From Canicola haemoglobinophilus (lineage in GTDB: Bacteria; Pseudomonadota; Gammaproteobacteria; Enterobacterales; Pasteurellaceae), in assembly GCF_002015075.1 (NCBI RefSeq), contig NZ_MUXZ01000005.1, positions 22,485 through 86,484 on the forward strand: DNA of 64,000 bases, read 5' to 3'. The notes beneath the pieces were generated by a model, which did no database searches, was not told the origin of the DNA, and worked only from the letters and a program-made list of their open reading frames with translations. Both the position numbers and the translations under genes were made by a program. Shown here piece after piece: positions 1 to 7,664 of this stretch. Position 1 is the stretch's first letter. Every line of letters begins with the position of its first letter.

Positions 1-2
1 AC

Positions 3-221
3 AGCGTCACCCAAGTGTGTAAAATGATGCGCGTCAGTCAATCTGCCTTAAATCGTTGGCGGCGGCAATTTCTCGCTGAGCAGCAAGGCATTACCCCAAC
101 AGCACCAGCGATTTCTGCCGAGCAGCGGGAAATTCAACGTTTACGGGCGGAAAATGAGCAGCTGCGTAGCGATAATGCCTTATTAAAAAAGGTGTCCGCC
201 TTCTTGCTCGAGAAGTCTTAA
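3..221 (+). CDS. IS3-family transposase OrfA, 5'-truncated by the window edge
   Basis: This is the small helix-turn-helix protein of an IS3 element. The frame is open from base 3 with no credible start, so the N-terminus lies outside the window. Visible features are the end of a helix-turn-helix (residues around SQSALNRWRRQF) and a C-terminal leucine-zipper-like stretch with heptad leucines (QRLRAENEQLRSDNALLKK). In this family the zipper serves oligomerisation. The frame ends at 221, but an A AAA AAG slippery heptamer at 185-191 would let about part of the ribosomes move to the -1 frame and make the OrfAB transposase. Confidence 0.85.
   Translation, partial: SVTQVCKMMRVSQSALNRWRRQFLAEQQGITPTAPAISAEQREIQRLRAENEQLRSDNALLKKVSAFLLEKS
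185..191 (+). other. -1 programmed frameshift site (A AAA AAG) of the IS
   Basis: The heptamer is in the right phase for slippage: OrfA codons read tta aaa aag. Slipping back one base puts the ribosome in the frame of orfB (position modulo 3 = 2), which is open through to 1060. This is the standard expression mode of IS3-family transposases. Phase and continuity are seen directly; use of the site is inferred. Confidence 0.75.
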
Positions 222-229
222 AATCCTGT

Positions 230-1060
230 GTGGTGGATTTACGGCGAGAAGGCATTTCCCATGCGCAACTTTCCCGTTGCTTTTCGTTAAACCGTACCAC
301 GAGCCATCGTTGGGAAAAATCCCCACCCAATCAAACGCTGGCGAGCTTACAGGAAACGCTGTTGTCAGCCTTTGAACGTAGTGAGGAAACCTATGGTTCA
401 AGGCGTTTATCACAGGCTGTCACGGACTTGGGGATAAAAGTAGGGCGATTTAAAGTTCGCCGTTTAATGCGAGAGTTGGCGATAAAAGCCAAGTGTCCAA
501 AAGCCAAAGTGTGGCGAAAACAAGCGGTCGATTTTGCGGAAAATATTGCAAACGAACAGTGTGCAATGACGCCCAACGCTCTTTGGGTGGGCGATATCAC
601 CTACATCCCCACCGATGAGGGCTGGTTATATTTGGCTGTTGTGATTGATTGGTTTTCACGCTTGATTGTTGGCTGGTCGGTATCGGATACCCCCGATAGT
701 CACTTGTACATTCAAGCCTTACAGCTGGCTATTCATCGTCGAAAGCCGCCTTCGGAGGTGATTTTTCATTCCGACCGAGGTTCACAATACAGCAGCCAAG
801 CCTTTCGACAGATATTGACGGAAGCAAAAATGGTGCATAGCCAAAGCCGAGCGGGGAAATGTACTGACAATGCGGTAACAGAGCGATTTTTCCGCAGTTT
901 GAAGGTAGAAAAATTAAACGGCTACCGATTTAAGACACGAGAACAAGCGTTGCTTTGTGTGGCGGAATACATTGAGGATTTTTACAATCCGAGACGACTT
1001 CATTCTGCATTGGGAAATCGCTCTCCAATGCAGTTTGAGATGGATTGTTTAAGGACTTGA
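230..1060 (+). CDS. IS3-family transposase OrfB (DDE integrase domain)
   Basis: This is the catalytic half of the transposase. The rve-type DDE core is visible: first Asp in WVGDITYIP, second Asp in FHSDRGSQYSS, Glu in TERFFRSLKVEKL, followed by the usual YNPRRLHSALG block near the C-terminus. An HTH_21-type region precedes the core. Its natural product is the OrfAB fusion made by -1 frameshifting at 185-191; the GTG/ATG at the listed start is only the first start-like codon in the open frame. It looks intact to its stop. The gene carries an ACAAGCGGT uptake word typical of the Actinobacillus-type subclade. Confidence 0.9.
   Translation: MVDLRREGISHAQLSRCFSLNRTTSHRWEKSPPNQTLASLQETLLSAFERSEETYGSRRLSQAVTDLGIKVGRFKVRRLMRELAIKAKCPKAKVWRKQAVDFAENIANEQCAMTPNALWVGDITYIPTDEGWLYLAVVIDWFSRLIVGWSVSDTPDSHLYIQALQLAIHRRKPPSEVIFHSDRGSQYSSQAFRQILTEAKMVHSQSRAGKCTDNAVTERFFRSLKVEKLNGYRFKTREQALLCVAEYIEDFYNPRRLHSALGNRSPMQFEMDCLRT
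520..528 (+). other. ACAAGCGGT word (Actinobacillus-type uptake signal) inside the IS
   Basis: The sequence ACAAGCGGTC followed by an AT-rich tract matches the uptake signal core known for the Actinobacillus pleuropneumoniae subclade, not the AAGTGCGGT core seen everywhere else in this window. It lies within orfB. A single copy could be chance. Confidence 0.5.
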
Positions 1061-1105
1061 ATATGATTATGTCTTTAGAATGTTGCAAGGGAGTGAACCA
1101 TTACA

Positions 1106-1950
1106 GTTACGAAAAAAAGACCGCACTTAAACAATTAAAAGGCATCAAAAGGTTTTTAGTTCAGGCTTATTGTTGGGGTTTAGTCACCTTCGCCTTTTTT
1201 ATCCCCGTCATCCAACTTGGCTATTGGGCAATCCATTATTTTGAACAAGCACAACTCAATAAGTTTGCACAATATGCCTATAACAGTTTATCTGTTTCCA
1301 TTATTGCTTCCATTATTTGTATAATTTTTGCTTTATTACTACATTTTTACCAACGCCTAAATCAACATTCAAATCACATACAAGGGAACACCCAATTTAC
1401 TTTACGCCTTGCCAGTTTAAGTTATGCAATCCCAGGAACTGTCTTAGCTATTGGTATTTTGATCCCATACACATTTGCAGATCACCAAATTAATGCCCTA
1501 CTTGCTAAATTTAATCTATCCCCTGTTGGTCTAATTTTCTCAGGCTCCATGTTTGCCTTAATTTCTGCTTATGTTATTCGCTTTTCTGCTATGGCACTGG
1601 GTAGCATTGAAACATCATTACAGAAAATTCCCCCAACATTAGATATGGCTAGCCAAACTTTAGGTTCTCATGGCATTAAAATGCTAAGAAAAATTCACAT
1701 CCCTTTACTTTCCAAAGGAATTTTAACCGCACTTTTAATGGTATTTATTGAGAGTATGAAAGAACTGAATGCTTCATTATTATTGCGACCTTTTAATTTT
1801 GATACGTTAGCGACTTATGTTTTTTCTTTTACCTCCGATGAGCAACTCGAAAATGCCGCTTTGCATGCATTAACTTTAATTCTGGTTGGACTTATTCCAG
1901 TTATCTGGCTCACTCGTTCACTCATTTTAAATTCAGAAAAGGATCGATAA
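1106..1950 (+). pseudogene. Fe3+-type ABC transporter permease, N-terminal half lost
   Basis: The open frame resembles the C-terminal half of FbpB/AfuB-type permeases. It has several hydrophobic segments, an EAA-like cytoplasmic loop (LDMASQTLGSHGIKMLRKIHIP) and the conserved LLLRPFNFDTLATYVFSFTSDE block. Family members are about 500 residues with two permease halves; only about 280 residues remain, joined to IS-derived sequence. A TTG at 1045 and ATGs at 1063 and 1069 precede the homologous part, but these are IS bases. The gene overlaps the ATPase start by one base (TAATG at 1948-1952), so it kept its operon link. Probably non-functional. Confidence 0.75.
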
Positions 1951-3005
1951 TGGATAATCTTAAAATTCAATCACTTAGTTGCCAATACAATCAACAAATT
2001 GTCTTACATCAACTTAATCTAGAATTAAATAAAAATGAGATTTTATGTTTATTGGGTGCAAGTGGTTGTGGAAAAACCACATTATTAAAAGCCATTGCTG
2101 GATTACAACCTATTACGCAAGGACAAATCAGCTTAAATGGGCAAGATTTAACGCCTATTCCTGTGGAGCAACGTAATATAGGCTTTATCTTTCAAGATTA
2201 TGCCCTCTTCCCTCATTTAACAGTCGCTGAAAATATTCAATTTGGCTTAGATAAAAAAAGTGCGGTAGAAAAACAGCAAATTTTACAAAATATGCTTAAT
2301 TTAGTTCATTTAAATGGACTAGAAAATCGTTATCCCCATCAACTTTCTGGTGGTCAACAGCAACGTGTTGCAATTGCTCGAGCCTTAGCTTGCAAACCCA
2401 AATTATTATTGCTCGATGAGCCCTTTTCAAATATTGATAGCCAAGTTCGCTATCAAATGATTGATGAGATTAAACAAATTGTTAAGCAACAAGGAATTTC
2501 TGCTATTTTTGTCACCCATAGCAAAGAAGAAGCCTTTGCTTTCGCAGATAAAATAGCCTTGATGAAAGATGGAAAAATCATTCAAACTAGAGCAACAGAT
2601 CAACTCTATTATCAACCTAATAGCAAATTTGTCGCTGAGTTCCTAGGAAAACATAACTATATTGATTGTCATCTTGATCAACAAAATCAATTACATTCTC
2701 TTTTTGGCATACAACCTATAAGCACCTCTCTTAAACTTGCAGATCAATCGCCATTATTACCAAATACAGAATTACATTGGCTCGTTCGCCCTCATCAAAT
2801 TCAAGTCATACCTCATTTACAAGGACATGGAACTGTGACTCAACGCCAATTTTTAGGACAATATTATCAATATCAAATTTCTGTATCTGATATACAACGA
2901 ACAAAAATCCATGTTCAGACAGCTCAAGCCTTAGAAATTGGGCAAAAAGTACAATTGTTCTACCAAGATCAACAACCTATTCTCTTCCTTAAAAATAAGA
3001 TGTAA
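1950..3005 (+). CDS. fbpC: Fe3+-type ABC transporter ATP-binding protein
   Basis: This is the cytoplasmic ATPase of an iron(III)-type (FbpC/AfuC) importer. Visible motifs: Walker A GASGCGKTT near residue 38, Q-loop in FIFQDYALFPHLT, signature LSGGQQQRVA near 135, Walker B LLLLDEPFSNID near 155, and the H-loop in FVTHS. About 110 C-terminal residues form the regulatory TOBE-like region. At 351 residues it has the family length. It is coupled to the permease by a TAATG overlap, but that permease is truncated and no binding-protein gene is in the window, so the transporter is probably inactive. Related AfuABC systems in Pasteurellaceae can carry sugar phosphates, so the substrate is uncertain. 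Confidence 0.85.
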   Translation: MDNLKIQSLSCQYNQQIVLHQLNLELNKNEILCLLGASGCGKTTLLKAIAGLQPITQGQISLNGQDLTPIPVEQRNIGFIFQDYALFPHLTVAENIQFGLDKKSAVEKQQILQNMLNLVHLNGLENRYPHQLSGGQQQRVAIARALACKPKLLLLDEPFSNIDSQVRYQMIDEIKQIVKQQGISAIFVTHSKEEAFAFADKIALMKDGKIIQTRATDQLYYQPNSKFVAEFLGKHNYIDCHLDQQNQLHSLFGIQPISTSLKLADQSPLLPNTELHWLVRPHQIQVIPHLQGHGTVTQRQFLGQYYQYQISVSDIQRTKIHVQTAQALEIGQKVQLFYQDQQPILFLKNKM

Positions 3006-3020
3006 ATAAATCAGTACATT

Positions 3021-3061
3021 TGTAAAAATAAAATTACACATTCTGTAAAATATAAGCTACA
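3021..3061 (+). promoter_or_regulatory. two tandem TyrR boxes upstream of tyrP
   Basis: The TyrR consensus is TGTAAA-N6-TTTACA. Box 1 (3021-3038) reads TGTAAA, six bases, ATTACA, an 11/12 match. Box 2 (3044-3061) reads TGTAAA, six bases, GCTACA, a 10/12 match with a weaker right arm. The boxes are 23 bp apart, start to start. E. coli tyrP also has adjacent strong and weak TyrR boxes. Match and spacing are seen; binding is inferred. Confidence 0.65.
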
Positions 3062-3097
3062 ATAACCGCACTTTTATTTTCATCATAGGGGAAAATT

Positions 3098-4309
3098 ATG
3101 AATAAAACACTTGGAAGTACGCTTATTGTAGCGGGAACAACTATTGGTGGTGGTATGCTTGCCATGCCATTAACATCAGCGGGTATCGGATTTGGCTTTA
3201 CCGTTGCCCTATTAATTGGACTTTGGTTATTACTTTCTTTTGCCGCATTACTTTTTGTTGAACTATATCAAACCGTAGAAAGCGATGCTGGAATTGGGAC
3301 TCTAGCTGAAAAATATTACGGATCCTTCGGCCGTATTCTTTCTACAGCTGTACTGTTAATTTTTCTTTACGCTTTAGTTTCTGCTTATGTTTCAGGTGGA
3401 AGCTCTTTGCTAGCTGGTCTGTTACCAACCATTGGTGATGAACAAACCACATCTCGTATAGCTGGCGTATTATTTACTGTGATTTTTGGTTTCTTTATTA
3501 TTTTAGGCACAAATAGTGTTGATAAAGTTAATCGCATTATTTTCCTCAGTAAAATCGGTTTCTTTGTCGTGGTGCTTTTCTTATTACTCCCTAAAGTATC
3601 CTTAGAAAATTTACTCGAAATTCCAATTGATAATGCCTTAATTATCTCAGCTAGCCCGATTTTCTTTACTTCTTTCGGTTTCCATGGCTCTATTCCAAGT
3701 TTGAATAAATACCTTGATGGCGATGTGAAAGCATTAAGAATTTCTGTCCTAGTTGGTACTTTTATCCCACTTGTTGCCTATATCTTATGGCAATTAGCCA
3801 CTCACGGTGTATTAAGCCAAACAGAATTTTTAGCTATTCTAAAACAAGATCCAACCTTAAATGGCTTAGTAACAGCAACAATCAAAATTACTGGAAGTGA
3901 AATGATTGGTGGTGCAGTGCGTTTATTCTCTGCCTTAGCCTTAATCACTTCATTCTTAGGGGTTGCTTTAGGATTATTTGAGGCATTAGAAGATCTATTA
4001 AAACGTGTGAATATCCCTACAAATAGAGTATCATTAGGCTTACTTACGTTTTTACCTCCACTTGTTTTTGCACTATTCTACCCTCAAGGTTTTATCCTTG
4101 CTTTAGGATATGCAGGTCAAATGTTTGCCTTCTACGCAATCGTCTTACCTATTGCAATGGTGTGGAAATTACGTAAAATTTACCCGAACCTGCCTTACCG
4201 AGTAAAAGGTGGCTCAGCCTCTCTTATTATCACATTAGTTATTGGTGTATTTATTGTAATCATTCCATTCCTAATTCAAGCAGGTTTGTTACCAACCGTT
4301 GTGGGTTAA
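3098..4309 (+). CDS. tyrP: tyrosine-specific transport protein
   Basis: This is an inner-membrane amino-acid:proton symporter of the hydroxy/aromatic amino acid permease (HAAAP) family. The signature is the N-terminal GSTLIVAGTTIGGGMLAMP, where the unwound TM1 segment binds substrate. About eleven hydrophobic segments follow, ending in a TM at LIITLVIGVFIVIIPFLI. The length, 403 residues, is normal for TyrP/Mtr. The start is set by a GGGGA ribosome site ten bases before the ATG. Two TyrR boxes upstream support a tyrosine role. Haemophilus genomes carry more than one TyrP paralogue, so the exact substrate is not certain. Confidence 0.88.
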   Translation: MNKTLGSTLIVAGTTIGGGMLAMPLTSAGIGFGFTVALLIGLWLLLSFAALLFVELYQTVESDAGIGTLAEKYYGSFGRILSTAVLLIFLYALVSAYVSGGSSLLAGLLPTIGDEQTTSRIAGVLFTVIFGFFIILGTNSVDKVNRIIFLSKIGFFVVVLFLLLPKVSLENLLEIPIDNALIISASPIFFTSFGFHGSIPSLNKYLDGDVKALRISVLVGTFIPLVAYILWQLATHGVLSQTEFLAILKQDPTLNGLVTATIKITGSEMIGGAVRLFSALALITSFLGVALGLFEALEDLLKRVNIPTNRVSLGLLTFLPPLVFALFYPQGFILALGYAGQMFAFYAIVLPIAMVWKLRKIYPNLPYRVKGGSASLIITLVIGVFIVIIPFLIQAGLLPTVVG

Positions 4310-4333
4310 TTATTAATAAATAAGGAAATAATC

Positions 4334-4630
4334 ATGAGTGAAAAAACATTGCAGCAAAAAGCAGCAGAAGCACATAATATGTGCCGTATAAAAGGTGATT
4401 CAATGCTAGACAATTCCGATAGAGAAGTTATTTTTGATGCGGAATATGATACAGAACAACAAGCCTTAACCGCTCGTGATTATTTCATTCAAAAAGCGCG
4501 TGATGTTGAAAATGAACCAGCTAATATTGACAGCGAAATTACCGCACTTTCAGATGGTTTTCGTTTAAAAATGCATATTATTTTTAGCTGCCAAGCTGAA
4601 GTCGTATTATTCCAAATGGCAATTCGTTAA
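4334..4630 (+). CDS. DUF406 family protein (YfcZ/YiiS-like)
   Basis: This is a 98-residue soluble protein. It matches the small DUF406 family: the mid part (KARDVENEPANIDSEI) and the ending (FSCQAEVVLFQMAIR) align by eye with E. coli YfcZ. The biochemical role of the family is unknown. It begins 24 bases after tyrP, with an AAGGAAA ribosome site, and 20 bases before the nitroreductase start, so the three genes may be one transcript. An uptake signal core lies inside it at 4541. Confidence 0.75.
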   Translation: MSEKTLQQKAAEAHNMCRIKGDSMLDNSDREVIFDAEYDTEQQALTARDYFIQKARDVENEPANIDSEITALSDGFRLKMHIIFSCQAEVVLFQMAIR

Positions 4631-4650
4631 ATATTGAAAGGAAATTGGTT

Positions 4651-5313
4651 ATGACAACAATTACAAAAGAACAAGTCTTAGAGATTTTTCATCATCGTGC
4701 TTCTACACGTTATTATGATCCAACCAAAAAAATCAGTGATGAGGATTTTGCTTATATTTTGGAGCTTGCTCGCCTTTCCCCTAGTTCAGTTGGGGCTGAG
4801 CCTTGGAAATTTTTAGTAATCCAAAACCCAGAGCTACGAGCAAAATTAAAACCCGTTAGTTGGGGAATGGCAACACAAATAGACGATGCTAGCCACTTGG
4901 TTGTACTTCTTGCTAAGAAAAATGCACGCTATGATTCCGAATTTTTAGAACAATCCATGAAAAGACGCGGATTAACCGAAGAACAAATCCCTGTTGCCAG
5001 AGAAAAATATCGTGAATTTCAAGCAGAACACATGAAAACCCTTGAAAGTGACCGCTCTTTATTTGATTGGACAAGCAAACAAACCTATATTGCTTTAGCA
5101 AATATGTTGACAGGTGCCGCATTAATTGGGATCGACAGTTGCCCAATTGAAGGCTTTAATTACGGAGAAGTAAATCAAATTTTGGCGGAAGCCGGCGTAT
5201 TGGATAGCGAAGAATGGGGCGTATCCGTTATGGCAACTTTTGGCTATCGCGCAAAAGAAATTAAACCTAAATCACGTAAAACAATAGATGAAATTGTTCA
5301 GTGGGTAAAATAG
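4651..5313 (+). CDS. NAD(P)H-dependent nitroreductase family protein
   Basis: This is an FMN-dependent oxidoreductase of the nitroreductase fold, cytoplasmic and normally a homodimer. The FMN-binding N-terminus is visible as HHRASTRYYDPTKK, followed by LARLSPSSVGAEPWKF; a second conserved block is the IALANMLTGAALIGIDSCPIEG region. The length is 220 residues. I chose the ATG at 4651, nine bases after an AAAGGAAA ribosome site, over an upstream TTG. It corresponds to the family including H. influenzae HI1278. The natural substrate is unknown. A strong terminator follows. Confidence 0.85.
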   Translation: MTTITKEQVLEIFHHRASTRYYDPTKKISDEDFAYILELARLSPSSVGAEPWKFLVIQNPELRAKLKPVSWGMATQIDDASHLVVLLAKKNARYDSEFLEQSMKRRGLTEEQIPVAREKYREFQAEHMKTLESDRSLFDWTSKQTYIALANMLTGAALIGIDSCPIEGFNYGEVNQILAEAGVLDSEEWGVSVMATFGYRAKEIKPKSRKTIDEIVQWVK

Positions 5314-5329
5314 CTTATTTATATAAACC

Positions 5330-5358
5330 AAAGGCACAAACTAAAATTTGTGCCTTTT
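5330..5358 (+). terminator. intrinsic terminator after the nitroreductase gene
   Basis: An 11-bp perfect stem (AAAGGCACAAA / TTTGTGCCTTT) with a six-base loop is followed by a T-rich run. It closes the tyrP-nitroreductase group. Confidence 0.8.
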
Positions 5359-5446
5359 CTTCTTTTATTTTACTAACAATTTGTTGATCTCGTTATTTAG
5401 CGATTTTGATTTACATATCATTTAATAACCAGATAAAGAAAAATTT

Positions 5447-5828
<382 letters not shown>

Positions 5829-5920
5829 GGTGCGGAGTATAGCCTAAAAACAAGATAAAAGATAGAGTTAACCCAAAACTTGCGGTAAAATGACCGCACT
5901 TTTTCAATGGGGAAATTAAT

Positions 5921-6856
5921 ATGGACTACTTACAAATCGCTCGCAACTCTTTAGCTGCAGAGCAAGATGCCTTAGCGAGATTGAGCCAAAATTTAAATCA
6001 ACATTTTATTGATGTCGTTGAGCTTATTCTAAATTGTGAAGGCCGATTAGTTATTGGCGGAATTGGAAAATCTGGGCTAATTGGAAAAAAAATGGTAGCA
6101 ACCTTTGCATCAACTGGAACACCTAGTTTTTTCTTGCATCCAACGGAGGCTTTTCATGGCGATTTAGGCATGTTAAAACCTATTGATATAGTCATGCTAA
6201 TTTCTTACAGCGGTGAAAGTGATGATGTCAATAAACTTATTCCAAGTTTAAAAAATTTTGGCAATAAAATTATTGCATTAACAGGCAATCCAAATTCAAC
6301 TTTAGCAAAACACGCGGATTATATTCTGGATATTAGTGTTGAACGTGAAGCCTGTCCAAATAATCTCGCCCCAACAACCTCTGCTTTGGTTACCTTGGCT
6401 TTAGGCGATGCACTTGCCGTTTCTCTTATTACCGCAAGAAATTTCCAACCAGCTGATTTTGCTAAATTTCATCCGGGTGGTAGCCTTGGTCGCCGTCTAT
6501 TATGTCGAGTTAAAGATCAAATGCAAACTCGCTTACCAAAAGTAACCGAAAGCACAAACTTTACTGATTGTTTAAGTATTATGAATGAAGGACGTATGGG
6601 CGTTGCTTTAGTCATGGAAAACGATCAATTAAAAGGCATTATTACCGATGGAGATATTCGCCGTGCATTAAGTGCAAATGGTGCCAATACATTGAATAAA
6701 ACAGCCAAAGATCTGATGACCTCTAATCCTAAAACAATAAATCACAATACTTATTTATCTGAAGCAGAAAACTTTATGAAAGAGAAGAAAATTCATTCAT
6801 TAGTAGTTGTTGATGATCAAAATAAAGTTATTGGTTTAGTTGAATTTTCGAGTTAG
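5921..6856 (+). CDS. kdsD: D-arabinose 5-phosphate isomerase
   Basis: The enzyme isomerises ribulose 5-phosphate to arabinose 5-phosphate, the first step of Kdo synthesis for lipooligosaccharide. An N-terminal SIS sugar-isomerase domain (about residues 40-175, with GGIGKSGLIGKKM and SYSGESDD) is followed by two CBS domains (about 205-310, with MGVALVMEN and IHSLVVVDD). The length, 311 residues, is normal. The ATG follows a GGGGA ribosome site. An uptake signal core lies just upstream at 5893. kdsC starts four bases after the stop, so the two genes form an operon. Confidence 0.93.
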   Translation: MDYLQIARNSLAAEQDALARLSQNLNQHFIDVVELILNCEGRLVIGGIGKSGLIGKKMVATFASTGTPSFFLHPTEAFHGDLGMLKPIDIVMLISYSGESDDVNKLIPSLKNFGNKIIALTGNPNSTLAKHADYILDISVEREACPNNLAPTTSALVTLALGDALAVSLITARNFQPADFAKFHPGGSLGRRLLCRVKDQMQTRLPKVTESTNFTDCLSIMNEGRMGVALVMENDQLKGIITDGDIRRALSANGANTLNKTAKDLMTSNPKTINHNTYLSEAENFMKEKKIHSLVVVDDQNKVIGLVEFSS

Positions 6857-6860
6857 TCCT

Positions 6861-7409
6861 ATGCTTTTAAATGAAAAATTACAAAAAATTAAGTTTGTTA
6901 TTACTGATGTTGATGGCGTATTAACAGACGGTTTATTACATTATGATGCCAATGGCGAAGCGATAAAAAGTTTCCATGTGCGTGATGGTTTAGGTATCAG
7001 AATGTTGATAGAAAATGGTATTCAAGTTGCTGTTCTATCAGGACGTGATTCACCAATTTTGCGCAAACGTATCACAGATCTTGGCATCAAGTTATTTTTC
7101 CTCGGTAAATTAGAAAAAGAAAGTGCCTGCTTTGAATTAATCAAACAAGCTGGCGTTACCCCAGAAGAAACTGCTTATATTGGCGATGATAGCGTTGATC
7201 TCCCTGCTTTTTCTGTTTGTGGATTAGCTTTTGCGGTAAATGATGCCATGGATTATGTAAAAGATTGTGCTGATCATGTGTTAAGTTTAGCGGGTGGAAA
7301 AGGTGCCTTCCGAGAAATGTCCGATATGATTTTAAAAGCGCAAGGAAAAACCGATGTATATGCCACCGCACAAGGCTTTCTAAAAACAGTTGAGAATATG
7401 GTGCAATAA
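6861..7409 (+). CDS. kdsC: 3-deoxy-D-manno-octulosonate 8-phosphate phosphatase
   Basis: A HAD-superfamily phosphatase that removes phosphate from Kdo-8-P. HAD motif I is ITDVDGVLTDG, with two catalytic aspartates; motif II is in AVLSGRDSP; motif IV is YIGDDSVD. The ATG at 6861 gives 182 residues, close to the family length of about 180. An upstream in-frame ATG at 6840 overlaps kdsD and adds seven non-conserved residues, so I rejected it. It forms an operon with kdsD, ended by a terminator. Confidence 0.93.
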   Translation: MLLNEKLQKIKFVITDVDGVLTDGLLHYDANGEAIKSFHVRDGLGIRMLIENGIQVAVLSGRDSPILRKRITDLGIKLFFLGKLEKESACFELIKQAGVTPEETAYIGDDSVDLPAFSVCGLAFAVNDAMDYVKDCADHVLSLAGGKGAFREMSDMILKAQGKTDVYATAQGFLKTVENMVQ

Positions 7410-7415
7410 AGCACT

Positions 7416-7455
7416 TCCCCACTGGTTATATACAAGTGGGGATCTTCTCTTTTTT
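7416..7455 (+). terminator. intrinsic terminator after kdsC
   Basis: The stem TCCCCACT / AGTGGGGA (7416-7423 with 7435-7442) is followed by a T-rich run. It separates kdsDC from the accessory lipoprotein gene. Confidence 0.75.
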
Positions 7456-7596
7456 CTACGCAATTTTCAAAAATTTCTACGTTATAACTCAAAAACTTCT
7501 TTTCATTAATTTTCTTCTCCTTCTATCAAAATTACGATCTTTTGTACTTCTAATTATTTTTTTCTTCAGGGCTTGTATTTTTTTTAGACTAGGAAA

Positions 7597-7619
7597 GTTT
7601 TTGTTTTTTATACAAAAAC
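7597..7619 (+). promoter_or_regulatory. inverted repeat in the promoter region of the lipoprotein gene
   Basis: Perfect 8-bp arms GTTTTTGT (7597-7604) and ACAAAAAC (7612-7619) lie 46 bases before the lipoprotein ATG. The surrounding 220 bases are very T-rich, including a T8 run at 7578-7585, and hold no convincing gene. This could be an operator or an RNA hairpin in the leader; I cannot tell which. Confidence 0.35.
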
Positions 7620-7664
7620 GCCTAAATAACAACTTACCTTATTTATATTCAGAAGGGATCGACT

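Larger units (their letters stand above)
1..1105 (+). mobile_element. IS3-family insertion sequence, left end outside the window
   Basis: The element has the two-frame orfA/orfB layout of the IS3 family, with a DDE integrase core. Its left end lies before base 1. I place the right end near 1105 because the last bases, read on the other strand, start TGTAATGGTTCACTCCC. IS3-type ends commonly begin with TG, and a permease reading frame becomes recognisable soon after. The boundary is inferred, since the matching left terminal repeat is not visible. It sits immediately upstream of a truncated ABC permease gene, so insertion probably removed or separated the promoter, binding-protein gene and first half of that operon. 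Confidence 0.8.
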
